DNA of 64,000 bases from DATFTE01 sp963802575 (lineage in GTDB: Bacteria > Acidobacteriota > Terriglobia > Terriglobales > Acidobacteriaceae). The position numbers and the translations under genes are program-made. Shown here piece by piece: positions 8,211 to 17,286 of this stretch. The stretch covers positions 248,001 to 312,000 of the forward strand of contig CAWDJF010000008.1 in the NCBI GenBank assembly GCA_963802575.1, read 5' to 3'. Numbering within the stretch: position 1 is the first letter of the stretch; each line of letters opens with the position of its first letter. The notes under the pieces are model-generated. The model did no database searches. It saw only the letters and a program-made list of their open reading frames with translations, and was not told where the DNA came from.

Positions 8211-8615
8211 ATGTCTACCCGCATGAAGACTGCTTCGATTATTGCGCGCTATCTGCTGGGGCTGCTGTTCACGGTCTTTGGGCTGAATGGGTTTCTTCAC
8301 TTTATCCACCAGCCGCCACCGGCGAATCCACTGGCAATCCAGTTCCTAGTTGCCGTAAGCGCATCGCACTTTGCCGCGTTCTTCTTCGCGCTGCAGGTGC
8401 TTGGCGGCCTGCTGCTACTCTCGGGTTTTTTCGTGCCGCTTGCGCTGACACTGGTTGCTGCGGAGCTTTACAACATCCTTGCGTTTCACCTAACGATGGC
8501 ACCGGGCAGCATCCCGCCCGCGCTGGTCGCCTGCGTGTTGTGGATTCTGGTCTTCCTGCAGTATCGCGAAAGCTTCAAGCGCATCTTCAGCGCGAAGCCT
8601 CCGATGCAGGCATAA
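8211..8615 (+). CDS. DoxX-family membrane protein
   Basis: 134 residues with four hydrophobic helices. The opening RYLLGLLFTVFGLNGFLHFI is typical of the DoxX family (small membrane oxidoreductase-associated proteins). Helix 3 has the GGLLLLSGFFVPLALTLVAAE pattern usual in this family. ATG 8211 is 11 bp after AGGAGA (8195-8200); the in-frame TTG at 8202 is too close to it. Divergent from a TetR repressor, which suggests induction by a small molecule or stress. The precise chemistry of DoxX proteins is poorly known; some are implicated in thiol or sulfur redox balance. Confidence 0.88.
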   Translation: MSTRMKTASIIARYLLGLLFTVFGLNGFLHFIHQPPPANPLAIQFLVAVSASHFAAFFFALQVLGGLLLLSGFFVPLALTLVAAELYNILAFHLTMAPGSIPPALVACVLWILVFLQYRESFKRIFSAKPPMQA

Positions 8616-8706
8616 ATTGCTTCGCAGTATGAGAGGCACGGTGTCTGCTCGCTGCGAAGTGCGGGATCGGGTCTCGATCGCAGCGATAAGTCCGACGATC
8701 TGCTCT

Positions 8707-10173
8707 TCAAGGCTTAGTGAACTGGAAGGAGGAGCCGGGCGCATCCCCAGCCAGTTCTGAAGATCTGACTGACTGGGCCACGGATTGAGTGAGGGGGAGC
8801 TCCACTAGAAACGTCGATCCCTTTCCTAGGTCACTCTGTACGGAGACGGCTCCGCCATGTTGCTGAACAATCCAGTGGGCTATGGAAAGGCCGATGCCGG
8901 CTCCTCCGAGAGCGCGGCTTCTTACTCGATCCACTCTGTAAAAGCGTTCGAAAATCCTGCATTGATCCTCGACTGGGATGCCAATCCCCGTGTCACTGAC
9001 GGTGATCAATGCTTTATCGCCGACCTGTTCGATCTGCAGGTTGACCCTTCCAGGTGCGGGAGTGTATTTCTGCGCGTTGTCGAGAAGAATCGCGAGGACT
9101 CGACCCAGCGCAGTTCGATCGGCGAGAACGATCGGGACATCGTCACTTACTTTCAGATTAAATTGCAGACCGCGGGCCTCGATCATCTGCCGCCACTCGC
9201 TGCCGATAGCCAGGATTACAGAACGCAGATCAAGCGCTTGAAGTCGCAGGTTCTCCCGGCCCGAATCCGCGCGCGCGAGGGTCAGGAGTTCCTCTATCAG
9301 CACCGACGTTCGCTCCGATTCCAAGAGTATGTGTCGCAACGCTCGGCGATATTCCACATCTCCCCTTGATTTCCGCAAAGCAATTTCGGCTTCCGTCCGA
9401 ATCAACGAAATCGGTGTCCGCAGTTCGTGCGAGGCATCCGCCGTGAATTGGGTCACACGAAGAAACGCACCTTCAATGCGTGACAGCATTCCGTTTAAAG
9501 TGTCGGAGAGGCGCTGCAACTCATCCCCGGTCTTGAGGGTTTTAAGCCGCTCACTGAGGTTCCGGCCGCTGATGCTCTGCGCGGTTCTCGTAATCAGGTC
9601 GACGGGTGACAGCGCCTTCCGGCTCAACCAATATCCACCGACGGCTGCAGCTAAAAGGAGTAGCGGAGCAAACAACAGAAGATAACGGCGAAAGGTAGAA
9701 AGCGTTCCTACGACCTGATCGATGGGCAGGCCCGTTTGTACGGTGTACGCATGATGATTCACCTCCACACGTTGCGTCAGAAGGCGAAAAGCGTGTCCGT
9801 CAAATACGATGTCATCCGCGTGAGCGTCAGTCACCAAAGTGGGATGAATCGGCGCAACGCCGTATCGCGTCATCGCGGGAGAACGAAAAATCCAGTCTCC
9901 GTTTTCACCGTAGATTTGAAGATAATCGCCGGAATGTTCCAGGACATAGGTCTCGGAGACTTCCTCTTGCAGTTTAGCAACCGTGGCATCTTTTTTTTGA
10001 GCTTCCAGAAAATTCTTGAGGTCGTCGATCTGGTCTCGCAGCGCGTCGTCGGCAATGGAATAAAGGTTTTGCCGGAGAATGAGGTACATGCCGGCTCCGA
10101 ATACAAGTTGAGCCAGGAAAAAGACAGCCACGTACCACAGCGTGAGTCGGAACCCGATAGACAGTCTTCTCAA
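8707..10173 (-). CDS. OmpR-partner sensor histidine kinase (HAMP, HisKA, HATPase_c)
   Basis: 488 residues. TM1 is at about 11-33, a periplasmic sensor domain at about 34-163, TM2 at about 164-185, a HAMP domain at 186-238, HisKA with His249 (TADASHELRTPISLIR), and HATPase_c with N-box LLDNAQKYTP, G1 VSDTGIGIP and G2 GGAGIGLSIAHWIV. This architecture is that of CusS/TctE-type kinases. The start is TTG 10173, whose TTGA overlaps the regulator's stop codon, so the two are translationally coupled. It forms a two-component system with the OmpR-type regulator and lies divergent from the TonB receptor locus, its likely target. Confidence 0.93.
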   Translation of the reverse strand: MRRLSIGFRLTLWYVAVFFLAQLVFGAGMYLILRQNLYSIADDALRDQIDDLKNFLEAQKKDATVAKLQEEVSETYVLEHSGDYLQIYGENGDWIFRSPAMTRYGVAPIHPTLVTDAHADDIVFDGHAFRLLTQRVEVNHHAYTVQTGLPIDQVVGTLSTFRRYLLLFAPLLLLAAAVGGYWLSRKALSPVDLITRTAQSISGRNLSERLKTLKTGDELQRLSDTLNGMLSRIEGAFLRVTQFTADASHELRTPISLIRTEAEIALRKSRGDVEYRRALRHILLESERTSVLIEELLTLARADSGRENLRLQALDLRSVILAIGSEWRQMIEARGLQFNLKVSDDVPIVLADRTALGRVLAILLDNAQKYTPAPGRVNLQIEQVGDKALITVSDTGIGIPVEDQCRIFERFYRVDRVRSRALGGAGIGLSIAHWIVQQHGGAVSVQSDLGKGSTFLVELPLTQSVAQSVRSSELAGDAPGSSFQFTKP

Positions 10174-10850
10174 CCTTGCTCCTCTGGGTTGATGAGGTAC
10201 CCTGCACCGCGAACCGTACGGATGAGCTTGCCCCGGCGACCTCCCTCAATCTTCTTGCGCAATAGCCGCACGAAAGCATCGAGGGCATTTCCTTCTACTG
10301 CGCGCTCAGGTCCCCACACTGCTTCGACTAGCGCTTCGCGTGACACGACGCGTCCGACGTCACGCATCAGCCGATCGAGCAAGCAGTACTCTTTTCTTGT
10401 CAGGCAAAGTCTCGCACCATCACGGAAAACTTCTCGACTACTACGATCCAGCAGCAAGGTGCCGATCTGCAATCTCGTCGCGGGTGCCATCAGTGCCGGT
10501 CTGCTTAAGGCGCGCAGGCGAAGCAGAAGTTCATCGAAAGAGAACGGCTTGGTGATGTAGTCGTCGGCTCCGAGGTCCAGGCCATTCACGATGTCGAGAA
10601 CGGAGTCTTTCGCGGTCAGTATCAGCACCGGCGTGAAGTTGTTCGCGGTTCTCATCTGACGAGTCATGTCGAAGCCATTTACCTTCGGCATCATCACATC
10701 GAGAATCACAGCGTCAAACCGCTCGTGATTCACCAGCCGCAATCCGTCGCTCCCGTCGGTCGCGCACGAAACCGCATGCCCCTCCTCGGTGAGTCCTTGG
10801 TGGAGCAGTTGCAGCATCCGGGGTTCGTCTTCCACGACCAGCAGTTTCAT
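10170..10850 (-). CDS. OmpR/PhoB-family response regulator
   Basis: 226 residues. The receiver domain (1-115) has acidic residues ED at 8-9, Asp51 (AVILDVMMPKVNGF), Thr in LTAKD and Lys in YITKPFS. The C-terminal winged helix (about 130-220) has LTRKEYCLLDRLMRDVGRVVSRE and the wing RTVRGAGYLI, the PhoB/CusR pattern. ATG 10850 begins the canonical MKLLVVEDE; an upstream in-frame extension is rejected. It overlaps its kinase gene by 4 bp. The first 173 bp upstream separate it from the start of the TonB receptor gene, and paired TTCAC motifs there are candidate binding sites. Confidence 0.94.
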   Translation of the reverse strand: MKLLVVEDEPRMLQLLHQGLTEEGHAVSCATDGSDGLRLVNHERFDAVILDVMMPKVNGFDMTRQMRTANNFTPVLILTAKDSVLDIVNGLDLGADDYITKPFSFDELLLRLRALSRPALMAPATRLQIGTLLLDRSSREVFRDGARLCLTRKEYCLLDRLMRDVGRVVSREALVEAVWGPERAVEGNALDAFVRLLRKKIEGGRRGKLIRTVRGAGYLINPEEQG

Positions 10851-10908
10851 GGCACGAATGGCTAAGCATAGAGCGATCCGGCTCTCGCGAGAACAACCTG
10901 AAAGAAAA

Positions 10909-10935
10909 TTCACATAGCGTTAACATCCGCTTCAC
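10909..10935. promoter_or_regulatory. Candidate OmpR-type direct-repeat site
   Basis: TTCAC occurs at 10909-10913 and 10931-10935, 22 bp apart (about two helical turns), around GTTAACATCC, in the gap between the two-component genes and the TonB receptor. OmpR/PhoB regulators usually bind direct repeats. The evidence is weak and rests only on position and spacing. Confidence 0.3.
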
Positions 10936-11023
10936 GCACCCTTCCTAGAATCCGTTGTCAGAAACAAACCAACTCAACCTCATTATCCGGAAAGCCATCA
11001 TCTTCCGCGGATCAGGAGGCTGT

Positions 11024-14000
11024 ATGCGATTCAGGAATTCTTCCGCAGACTCATTCGTCCAACTAGCCCGAGTCTCTCTTGCGGTTTTGTTGTTCTTGAC
11101 AGTCTCTTGGATCGGAGCCTTCGCACAGGTCGATCGCGCCGTGCTCGAAGGCACGGTAACGGACCCCAGTGGCGGCGTGATGCGGGGCGCCGACGTGAAG
11201 GTGCTGGCGGTGGATACCGGCATCATTCGCGACCAGCAGACCAACTCCGACGGCTACTATCGCTTCCCCGGTTTGGCGGTGGGACGCTACAGGGTGACGG
11301 CGTCGAATCCAAAGTTTGCGACCAAGGTCATCGACGATGTCGTTGTGCAGGTGGGGCAGACGCGGACGTTGAATATCCAGCTCGCAGTTGGTGCAGTCGC
11401 CGAGAAAGTGGAAGTCAAAGCATCCCTCGAACCCGCCGACCGAAGTTCCGCCGACGCATCGACAGTCATCCGCACCGATCAGATCGCCAACCTCCCCAAC
11501 AACGGGCGCGACTGGGCAAGCCTCACGATACTCGCGCCTTTTGCGCAGGATGACGGTGGCGGCGATCAACGCACGATTCGTTTCGCCGGACGCGCGCGCG
11601 ACGATAACAATTTCCAGTTCGACGGTGTCGACGCAGGTGGAATTCAGGAACAGGCGCAGAAGTCACAGACTCGCCTGCAAATCTCACAAGATGCAATCGC
11701 CGAGTATCGCGTGACCAGCGCGCTATACGACGCCGAATACGGCACTCAGGCGGGCGGACAGATTGATGTAGTGACCAAGTCGGGGACAAATGATTTTCAT
11801 GGGTCCGTGTACGGTTGGTTACGAAATTCCGTCTTCGACGCACGTAACTTCAATGATTTTGACATCAACGGGAACCCGGCGATACCTCCGTTTCGCTACG
11901 GGCAGTACGGCATGACTTTCGGCGGCCCTGTCGTCAAAGACAAACTATTCTTCTTCCTCAATTATGAAGGCCTTCGCCAGTACTCAGCGACAACGAATCA
12001 GCTTCTAGTACCTTCGCCTATCATTCAACAACAAACGCTAGCCACGTCACCGCAAATGTGTTCCATCCTCCAAGCCTTTCCTTGGCGGGCGTCCACCGGT
12101 TCGATTGGGGCGTGCAATCCCATCCATGTCTATCCCGATGGGGCGTTCACCAGTAACCCGCCTGACTCGGATTTGCTTACCGCCCCGGCGCCAACCACAG
12201 TCCACGAGGATACCTGGCTGTTTCGCATGGACTACGACATCAATAGCAAGACGACCCTCTACGGGCGAGCCCAGCGAGATATCAGCCTGGTAAGTGGTAC
12301 GAACGGTAGCAGCGCCCTTCCGTACGATCTGATTCAGACCATCAATCATCCAGCAAACTACTTCATTGCACTCCAACACACGTTTTCGCCGAGCATTGTC
12401 AACGAAGCGAAAGTGTTTATCAATCGCTCTCCGTTCATCAATCCTCAGGCCAGTCCTTTACCCTATTCGGTTCAAACGAATGATTGGGCCACGATCAATG
12501 ACGACAACGCTGATCACGAGGTCGGAACGACCTACGGCGTGATCGATAACCTGACGTGGGTGCGTGGCCGTCATACGTTTAAGACCGGCATGGAGATCCG
12601 CCGCATCCGCCTGAACCAAGGGAAAACGGCAGACAATGTTCTTTCTTTCCAGGACGGCAGCGGAAGCACAAACACCGGCTTCGAGACGGCTCAGCTTTAC
12701 CAGATCTCTTTTACGGCGCCGTGGTGCTGTCACAAGTTCCGCCGCACGATGTACCTTCCATATTTCCAGGACGAGTGGAAGGTCACCCCAAACCTCACTC
12801 TTAACTTGGGGCTTCGCTGGGAGTACTACGGAGTTGCGAATGAAGCCGATAACCGCACGACTGTTTTCGATGTCAACCAATTTCACGGTGTCTGCTTAGG
12901 TTCCGAGTCGACCAATGGACCCTTTCCAACCCCAATCAATACGCCGCCGTGCCCCCGGAATCCAGTTCTTTACAATCCGAACTACCGGAACTTCGACCCA
13001 CGCGTGAGCTTTGCATGGGCTCCCGCGCGCTATCACAGCAAAGAGGTAATCCGCGGGGGCTTCGGAATCTACCATGGCGCAGCGCAAAATGACGATCTAA
13101 ACGCTGCGCTGGAGAGCGATCGCTTCACGGCTTTTCTGAATCTGGACCCGAGCGGCCCTGGCACGCCTCTCCTACCCCAGTATCAGCAGGCATCACCCGA
13201 CCTCAGTGGCCTCAATTTCGCGACTCTCCAACAACCTCGCGCCTTGCAACGCCAGGGGCGCCGCGACCTTTACGTCGAGACCTGGGGGCTGACGCTCGAT
13301 AGTGAATTGCCGGCGAATTTTCTGTTCTCACTGCAGTACATCGGCTCGCACGGGGTCCGGTTATTCTCTCGTGGCGGAGTCAACTTCTGCGTTACCAAGC
13401 CAGACAGTAACGGAAATTGCACACGCACGCTTGATCAGTTTTATCCCGATCCTACTGGACAGCTTCCCACACTCGATCCTTACGGATCCGTGGATTTCAA
13501 ATCCGATATTGGCTCCAGCACCTATAACGCACTGCTTGTCAGCCTCGAACGCCGCTTTACCAATGGCTTTTCGTTCCAGTCCCGCTACACCTGGTCACAC
13601 TCGATCAACGATGGTTCGGTCGGAGGCGGTGAATCGAATGGTCCCGAAAACGTCAATTGCCTGCGTTGCGACAAGGGACCCAGCGTGTTCGACATTCGTA
13701 ACAATTTCACAACGAATGCGATATACGAACTGCCATTTGGACCGGGCAAGCCCTTCTTAAACGGCGGGGGAGCGTTGGGAAAAGTCGTCAGTGGCTGGAC
13801 GCTCAGCGGCCTGGGTCTGTGGCACACTGGACATCCTCTGACTGTGACCCTGAATATCTCACCGACCCAACTTCCCGACGGCAACGATCAGACCACGCAA
13901 CGGCCTGACTTGGTTCCGGGAGTTCCGGTCTACCTTTCGGGTGGTGTTCACAATCACACGATCCCGATCAATCCTGCGGCGTTTGCGGCGCCACCGCTCG

Positions 14001-14398
14001 ATCCCGGCAGTGATCAATTCGGCGTTCCATTCGCTTCCTACGGCCTCGTGGACCGGTTCGGCAGCGCTCCGAACGGCATCGTTCGCGCCCTCAATTCCTG
14101 GCAAGTCGACTTGGCGCTCACCAAAACAACCAAGCTCACTGAGCGAGTGGCCATGGAATTTGGCGCGCAGGTATTCAACATTTTCAACCACACCCAATAC
14201 GGAGATCCGAGTACCGACAATCTGGCTTTCAACTATGTGCAGACAGGTCCAAGCCAATGGGGAATTACGCCGGTCGGAAATCTCGGCCAGATCACGACCA
14301 CCAACAATTTCAACAACAATAATGACAACGCCGCTTCCCCGAATACCGGGACCGGATTGCCACGACAGATTCAGTTGATGCTGCGGTTCAGTTTCTAG
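11024..14398 (+). CDS. Oar-like TonB-dependent outer-membrane receptor
   Basis: 1124 residues from ATG 11024, preceded by AGGAGG (11014-11019). Signal peptide about 1-32, cut near GAFA-QVDRA. A carboxypeptidase-regulatory-like (CarboxypepD_reg) beta-sandwich spans about 38-120 (EGTVTDPSGGVMRGADV). The plug domain follows (about 130-260; NLPNNGRDWASLTILAPF, then VTSALYDAEYGTQAGGQIDVVTKSG, which is diagnostic of Oar-type receptors). The rest is a 22-strand-type barrel ending in the aromatic QIQLMLRFSF. The length and layout match the Oar family greatly expanded in Acidobacteriota. It imports or binds large substrates using TonB energy. The downstream propeller and phosphoesterase suggest a phosphorus- or metal-linked substrate, but this is inference. 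Confidence 0.93.
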   Translation: MRFRNSSADSFVQLARVSLAVLLFLTVSWIGAFAQVDRAVLEGTVTDPSGGVMRGADVKVLAVDTGIIRDQQTNSDGYYRFPGLAVGRYRVTASNPKFATKVIDDVVVQVGQTRTLNIQLAVGAVAEKVEVKASLEPADRSSADASTVIRTDQIANLPNNGRDWASLTILAPFAQDDGGGDQRTIRFAGRARDDNNFQFDGVDAGGIQEQAQKSQTRLQISQDAIAEYRVTSALYDAEYGTQAGGQIDVVTKSGTNDFHGSVYGWLRNSVFDARNFNDFDINGNPAIPPFRYGQYGMTFGGPVVKDKLFFFLNYEGLRQYSATTNQLLVPSPIIQQQTLATSPQMCSILQAFPWRASTGSIGACNPIHVYPDGAFTSNPPDSDLLTAPAPTTVHEDTWLFRMDYDINSKTTLYGRAQRDISLVSGTNGSSALPYDLIQTINHPANYFIALQHTFSPSIVNEAKVFINRSPFINPQASPLPYSVQTNDWATINDDNADHEVGTTYGVIDNLTWVRGRHTFKTGMEIRRIRLNQGKTADNVLSFQDGSGSTNTGFETAQLYQISFTAPWCCHKFRRTMYLPYFQDEWKVTPNLTLNLGLRWEYYGVANEADNRTTVFDVNQFHGVCLGSESTNGPFPTPINTPPCPRNPVLYNPNYRNFDPRVSFAWAPARYHSKEVIRGGFGIYHGAAQNDDLNAALESDRFTAFLNLDPSGPGTPLLPQYQQASPDLSGLNFATLQQPRALQRQGRRDLYVETWGLTLDSELPANFLFSLQYIGSHGVRLFSRGGVNFCVTKPDSNGNCTRTLDQFYPDPTGQLPTLDPYGSVDFKSDIGSSTYNALLVSLERRFTNGFSFQSRYTWSHSINDGSVGGGESNGPENVNCLRCDKGPSVFDIRNNFTTNAIYELPFGPGKPFLNGGGALGKVVSGWTLSGLGLWHTGHPLTVTLNISPTQLPDGNDQTTQRPDLVPGVPVYLSGGVHNHTIPINPAAFAAPPLDPGSDQFGVPFASYGLVDRFGSAPNGIVRALNSWQVDLALTKTTKLTERVAMEFGAQVFNIFNHTQYGDPSTDNLAFNYVQTGPSQWGITPVGNLGQITTTNNFNNNNDNAASPNTGTGLPRQIQLMLRFSF

Positions 14399-14452
14399 TG
14401 TTCGGCGAGAGTTCGTCGAGCTCTATTTATTACCGACGCAGGAGGTAAAACT

Positions 14453-15427
14453 ATGCTCATCTCACGGTTGCGCGCGGTGTTGCCGATATCCGTTCTAACT
14501 CTAATCCTTCTCGCCGCGTCAGCTCCGAATAGCGGCTACTCTATCACCAGGAAAATCCCCATTCCCGGGCAAGGCAGTTGGGACTACCTCACCGTGGACG
14601 AGAGCGCCCGGCGTCTCTATGTCACTCATGGAACCCAAGTGGAAGTCCTCGACATAGATTCCTATGCAATCGTAGGCAAGGTCGAGAACTTGCATGGCAT
14701 TCACGGCGTTGCTCTCGCGCCAGAACTGGGCCGCGGCTTCGTCACCAACGGACAAACGTCCTCAGTCACAGTGTTCGACCTGAAAAGTTTAAAGTCGATT
14801 CAAGAAGTGCCCACCGGGAAGAAACCCGACGCCATCCTTTTTGATCCCGCCACATCGAGAGTTTTCGCCTTCAATGGCGGCGGCAACAGCGCAACCACGA
14901 TCGAAGCCGCGACCGGCAAAATCGCGGGCACAGTTGACTTGGGCGGAGGTCCGGAATTTGCCACTGCCGACGGCAACGGATATGTGTTCAACAACTTGGA
15001 GGACCAGAGCCAAGTCGTCAAAATTGATGCGCGGAAGCTCAACGTCGAACAGCACTGGCCCACCGCACCTTGTCAATCTCCCTCAAGCATGGCCATCGAT
15101 CGCGCCAATCGCCGCCTCTTCATCGGCTGCCGCAGCAAGGTGATGGCTGTCATGAACGCTGACAATGGTAAAGTCATTATTACGCTTCCGATCGGCGATC
15201 ACGTGGACGCCACCGCTTACGATCCTTCGACCCACTTGATCTTCAACTCCAACGGAGAGGGCACGATCACCGTGATTCATCAGGACGATCCGGATACCTA
15301 CTCCGTCGTCGGCACCGTGAAGACACTACCCCACGCCAAGACTATGGCTCTCGACCCAAAGACGCATCGACTGTTTCTTTCCGCGGCGGAAGGCGCACAA
15401 TTTGAAGTGCTCGTGGTGAGCCCCTAA
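14453..15427 (+). CDS. Exported YVTN-type beta-propeller protein
   Basis: 324 residues. The signal peptide (about 1-27) is followed by six to seven blade-like repeats of the YVTN/NHL type, for example DYLTVDESARRLYVTHG, IHGVALAPELGRGFVTNG, PDAILFDPATSRVFAFNG and PSSMAIDRANRRLFIGC. AGGAGG at 14440-14445 supports the ATG. Propellers like this bind ligands or partner proteins in the periplasm and rarely have catalytic activity. It lies between the TonB receptor and the phosphoesterase, with no gap before the latter, so it probably works with them. Confidence 0.88.
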   Translation: MLISRLRAVLPISVLTLILLAASAPNSGYSITRKIPIPGQGSWDYLTVDESARRLYVTHGTQVEVLDIDSYAIVGKVENLHGIHGVALAPELGRGFVTNGQTSSVTVFDLKSLKSIQEVPTGKKPDAILFDPATSRVFAFNGGGNSATTIEAATGKIAGTVDLGGGPEFATADGNGYVFNNLEDQSQVVKIDARKLNVEQHWPTAPCQSPSSMAIDRANRRLFIGCRSKVMAVMNADNGKVIITLPIGDHVDATAYDPSTHLIFNSNGEGTITVIHQDDPDTYSVVGTVKTLPHAKTMALDPKTHRLFLSAAEGAQFEVLVVSP

Positions 15428-16423
15428 ATGAACCGTCTCCAAAAACTACCGATCGTCATATTCTTCCTCGGTAGCGTGGCTTGTTCCGGTCCGCACTCTC
15501 AGGCTCCACCGCCGGAGACTCAACCGGTGCAACTCCAGTTGCAAGTGAGCACGCCTTTCCACTTTGCAGCCTGTGGAGACTCGCGCTTTCACGATCCCAT
15601 GGACACCGAAGCCGCGAATCCCACCGTGCGCCACGAGATGGTGCAGGCCATTGCAAAAACGAATCCCGCCTTCATCTCCTTCGGAGGAGATATCGTTTAT
15701 AACGGCAACGATGCCAATGACTGGAAGGTTTGGGACGGCGAAACCGCCACGTGGCAAGCAAATAAGATCCCGATTTATCCCGCGCTTGGCAACCACGATC
15801 TTCACGGTGATGAAAAGATCGCTTTGGCAAACTACTTCCAGCGCTTCCCCGACTTGAAAGACAGCCGCTATTATTCCGTTCGTGCCGCCAACACGTTGAT
15901 GCTAGTGCTCGACAGTTCCCTCGAAGAACTATCAGGTCCGCAAGGACAATGGCTGGCGCAGAAATTGGCCAGCATTCCCAGCGACGTGGATTTCATCTTC
16001 CTCGTTCTTCACCACCCGCCCTACACCAGTTCGTCGGACGAGAAGGCGTTCGGAGGAGGTCACTCCGCCCGCTCGCATGAACAAGAACTGGCCAGAATGC
16101 TGGAGTCAAAACAGCAGAACATCCGGGCTCGGATCATCGTTTTTTCTGGACACGTCCACAACTACGAGCGTCACGAGCACGGTGGCGTCACATATTTCGT
16201 GACCGGCGGCGCAGGAGCGCATGCCTATCCAATTGAGCGAGCCGCGGCAGATCCTTTTCAAAGCAAGAAAGTGAACTACCACTACCTGCAAGTGGAGGTC
16301 GATCGCGGCATTCTGAAGATCACGATGAACCGCCTCGATCTGACCAGCGGAACAGCCACTTGGACCCGGCCCGACTCCGTCACGATTTCGACGCCAGCAG
16401 CCAAGGGCGCCTACGGTCAGTAA
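15428..16423 (+). CDS. Lipoprotein metallophosphoesterase (calcineurin-like)
   Basis: 331 residues. A lipobox LGSVAC (Cys19) ends the signal peptide, so the protein is likely a lipoprotein. The metallophosphatase motifs are in order: GDSRFHD (49-55), FGGDIVYNGND, LGNHDLHG, FLVLHHPPY and FSGHVHNYERHEHGG. These give the two-metal site of purple-acid-phosphatase-like calcineurin superfamily enzymes, which hydrolyse phosphomonoesters or diesters. The ATG directly abuts the stop of the propeller gene, so translation is coupled. As the third gene after the TonB receptor it suggests release of phosphate from an organic phosphate at the cell surface. Confidence 0.92.
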   Translation: MNRLQKLPIVIFFLGSVACSGPHSQAPPPETQPVQLQLQVSTPFHFAACGDSRFHDPMDTEAANPTVRHEMVQAIAKTNPAFISFGGDIVYNGNDANDWKVWDGETATWQANKIPIYPALGNHDLHGDEKIALANYFQRFPDLKDSRYYSVRAANTLMLVLDSSLEELSGPQGQWLAQKLASIPSDVDFIFLVLHHPPYTSSSDEKAFGGGHSARSHEQELARMLESKQQNIRARIIVFSGHVHNYERHEHGGVTYFVTGGAGAHAYPIERAAADPFQSKKVNYHYLQVEVDRGILKITMNRLDLTSGTATWTRPDSVTISTPAAKGAYGQ

Positions 16424-16442
16424 CGCAGGACTCTCGCTTGCA

Positions 16443-16490
16443 CAAAAAAGACGGAGCCCGCCAGGAAACGTTCCACCCTGACTGACTCCG
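16443..16490 (-). terminator. Possible imperfect terminator
   Basis: Read on the minus strand, CGGAG pairs with CTCCG at the base and CAGG with CCTG inside, followed by GTCTTTTTTG. It would end the short minus-strand gene at 16516. The stem is interrupted. Confidence 0.4.
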
Positions 16491-16515
16491 CCGACCCGCA
16501 CGTCCAACTACGGCC

Positions 16516-16923
16516 CTACTCAACTACTAACAGCGCCACCTGCACGCCCGGGTGCAGTTCATCAAATAGGAAGTACTGGTCGTCGACGTAATCGATGTAG
16601 CAGTCGTCTGTAAACGCCCAACCCGCAGGCCAGGGATCCACAAACACAAAGGTAACGCCGGAATAAACAAACTGCGTCTGCTGCGGCACGATGGTTGTGG
16701 TGGTAATGACGCGGTTCACCGCAAACCTATGTGGACGTCCGAAGCTGGCCTTGAACTTCGCATCAGGAATGTGCCCGCCTTTACCGCTCACCTTGGTCTG
16801 TCCTTTTTGTGCGGTCTGGCCATGCTCTTCCTGTTGACCGGCCTTGGGCTGCTCTCTCGATTCCTTCGGCGTCTCCTGTTTTTCGCATGGGTCATCTGAT
16901 ATGCCTTGACACGTATATACCAT
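16516..16923 (-). CDS. Hypothetical protein, probably missing its N-terminus
   Basis: 135 residues from ATG 16923. The first 60 residues are highly charged (Glu, Lys, Gln). The C-terminal 85 form a conserved-looking region (HIPDAKFKASFGRPHRFAVNRV, then FVDPWPAGWAFTDDCYIDYVDDQYFLF). From memory, similar regions occur in exported proteins of soil bacteria that carry a signal peptide; here none can be found in this frame. The start overlaps the promoter of the divergent ArsR gene, so the 5' end may have been lost. A longer frame to 17040 would run antisense through the ArsR gene and is unlikely. Function unknown. Confidence 0.55.
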   Translation of the reverse strand: MVYTCQGISDDPCEKQETPKESREQPKAGQQEEHGQTAQKGQTKVSGKGGHIPDAKFKASFGRPHRFAVNRVITTTTIVPQQTQFVYSGVTFVFVDPWPAGWAFTDDCYIDYVDDQYFLFDELHPGVQVALLVVE

Positions 16924-16935
16924 GTAGAGTATATA
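16906..16935 (+). promoter_or_regulatory. Sigma70-type promoter of the ArsR operon
   Basis: A perfect -35 TTGACA (16906-16911) is followed after 18 bp by TATATA (16930-16935). The spacer contains the 8-bp palindrome GTATATAC (16913-16920), a candidate self-repression site. Transcription would start near the GTG at 16942, giving a leaderless or nearly leaderless mRNA. Confidence 0.7.
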
Positions 16936-16941
16936 AGGAGA

Positions 16942-17286
16942 GTGGAATCTGTCTTCGAAATCATCGCCGAGCCCAACCGCCGTGCGATCCTGAGCCTTCT
17001 GGTCTCGTCCCAGCAGTCGGTGGGAGAGATCGAGCGTCAACTCCGTATGCCGCAGCCGACCGTTTCAAAGCATTTGCGCGTCCTTCGCGAGGCCGGCTTC
17101 GTGGAATCCACGGTGGACGCGCAGCGCCGTCTCTACCGGCTGAAACCCGAACCCTTTCGCGAGGTCGATGCCTGGCTGGCTCAGTTCCGCCGCTTCTGGT
17201 CCGCTCACCTGGATGCTCTCGAACGCCACCTCGACCGCATGGATTCACCCACACCAAAGAAAAGGAAGCCGAGGAGAAAAAAATGA
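16942..17286 (+). CDS. ArsR-family transcriptional regulator
   Basis: 114 residues from GTG 16942. The sequence VFEIIAEPNRRAILSLL, then SVGEIERQLRMPQPTVSKHLRVLREAGFV, is the winged-helix core of the ArsR subgroup that controls SRPBCC (AHSA1-like) genes. It has no metal-binding CxC motif, as usual for that subgroup. The C-terminus is very basic (KKRKPRRKK). No earlier start fits, because the upstream codons fall within the promoter; AAGGAG is only 1 bp from the GTG, consistent with a leaderless start. The stop overlaps the next gene. Confidence 0.9.
   Translation: MESVFEIIAEPNRRAILSLLVSSQQSVGEIERQLRMPQPTVSKHLRVLREAGFVESTVDAQRRLYRLKPEPFREVDAWLAQFRRFWSAHLDALERHLDRMDSPTPKKRKPRRKK

Noticed and set aside
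16809..17282. Frame extending the SRPBCC protein N-terminally by 158 residues
   Set aside because: It runs through the ArsR gene in another frame; ATG 17283 has a ribosome site and fits the family.
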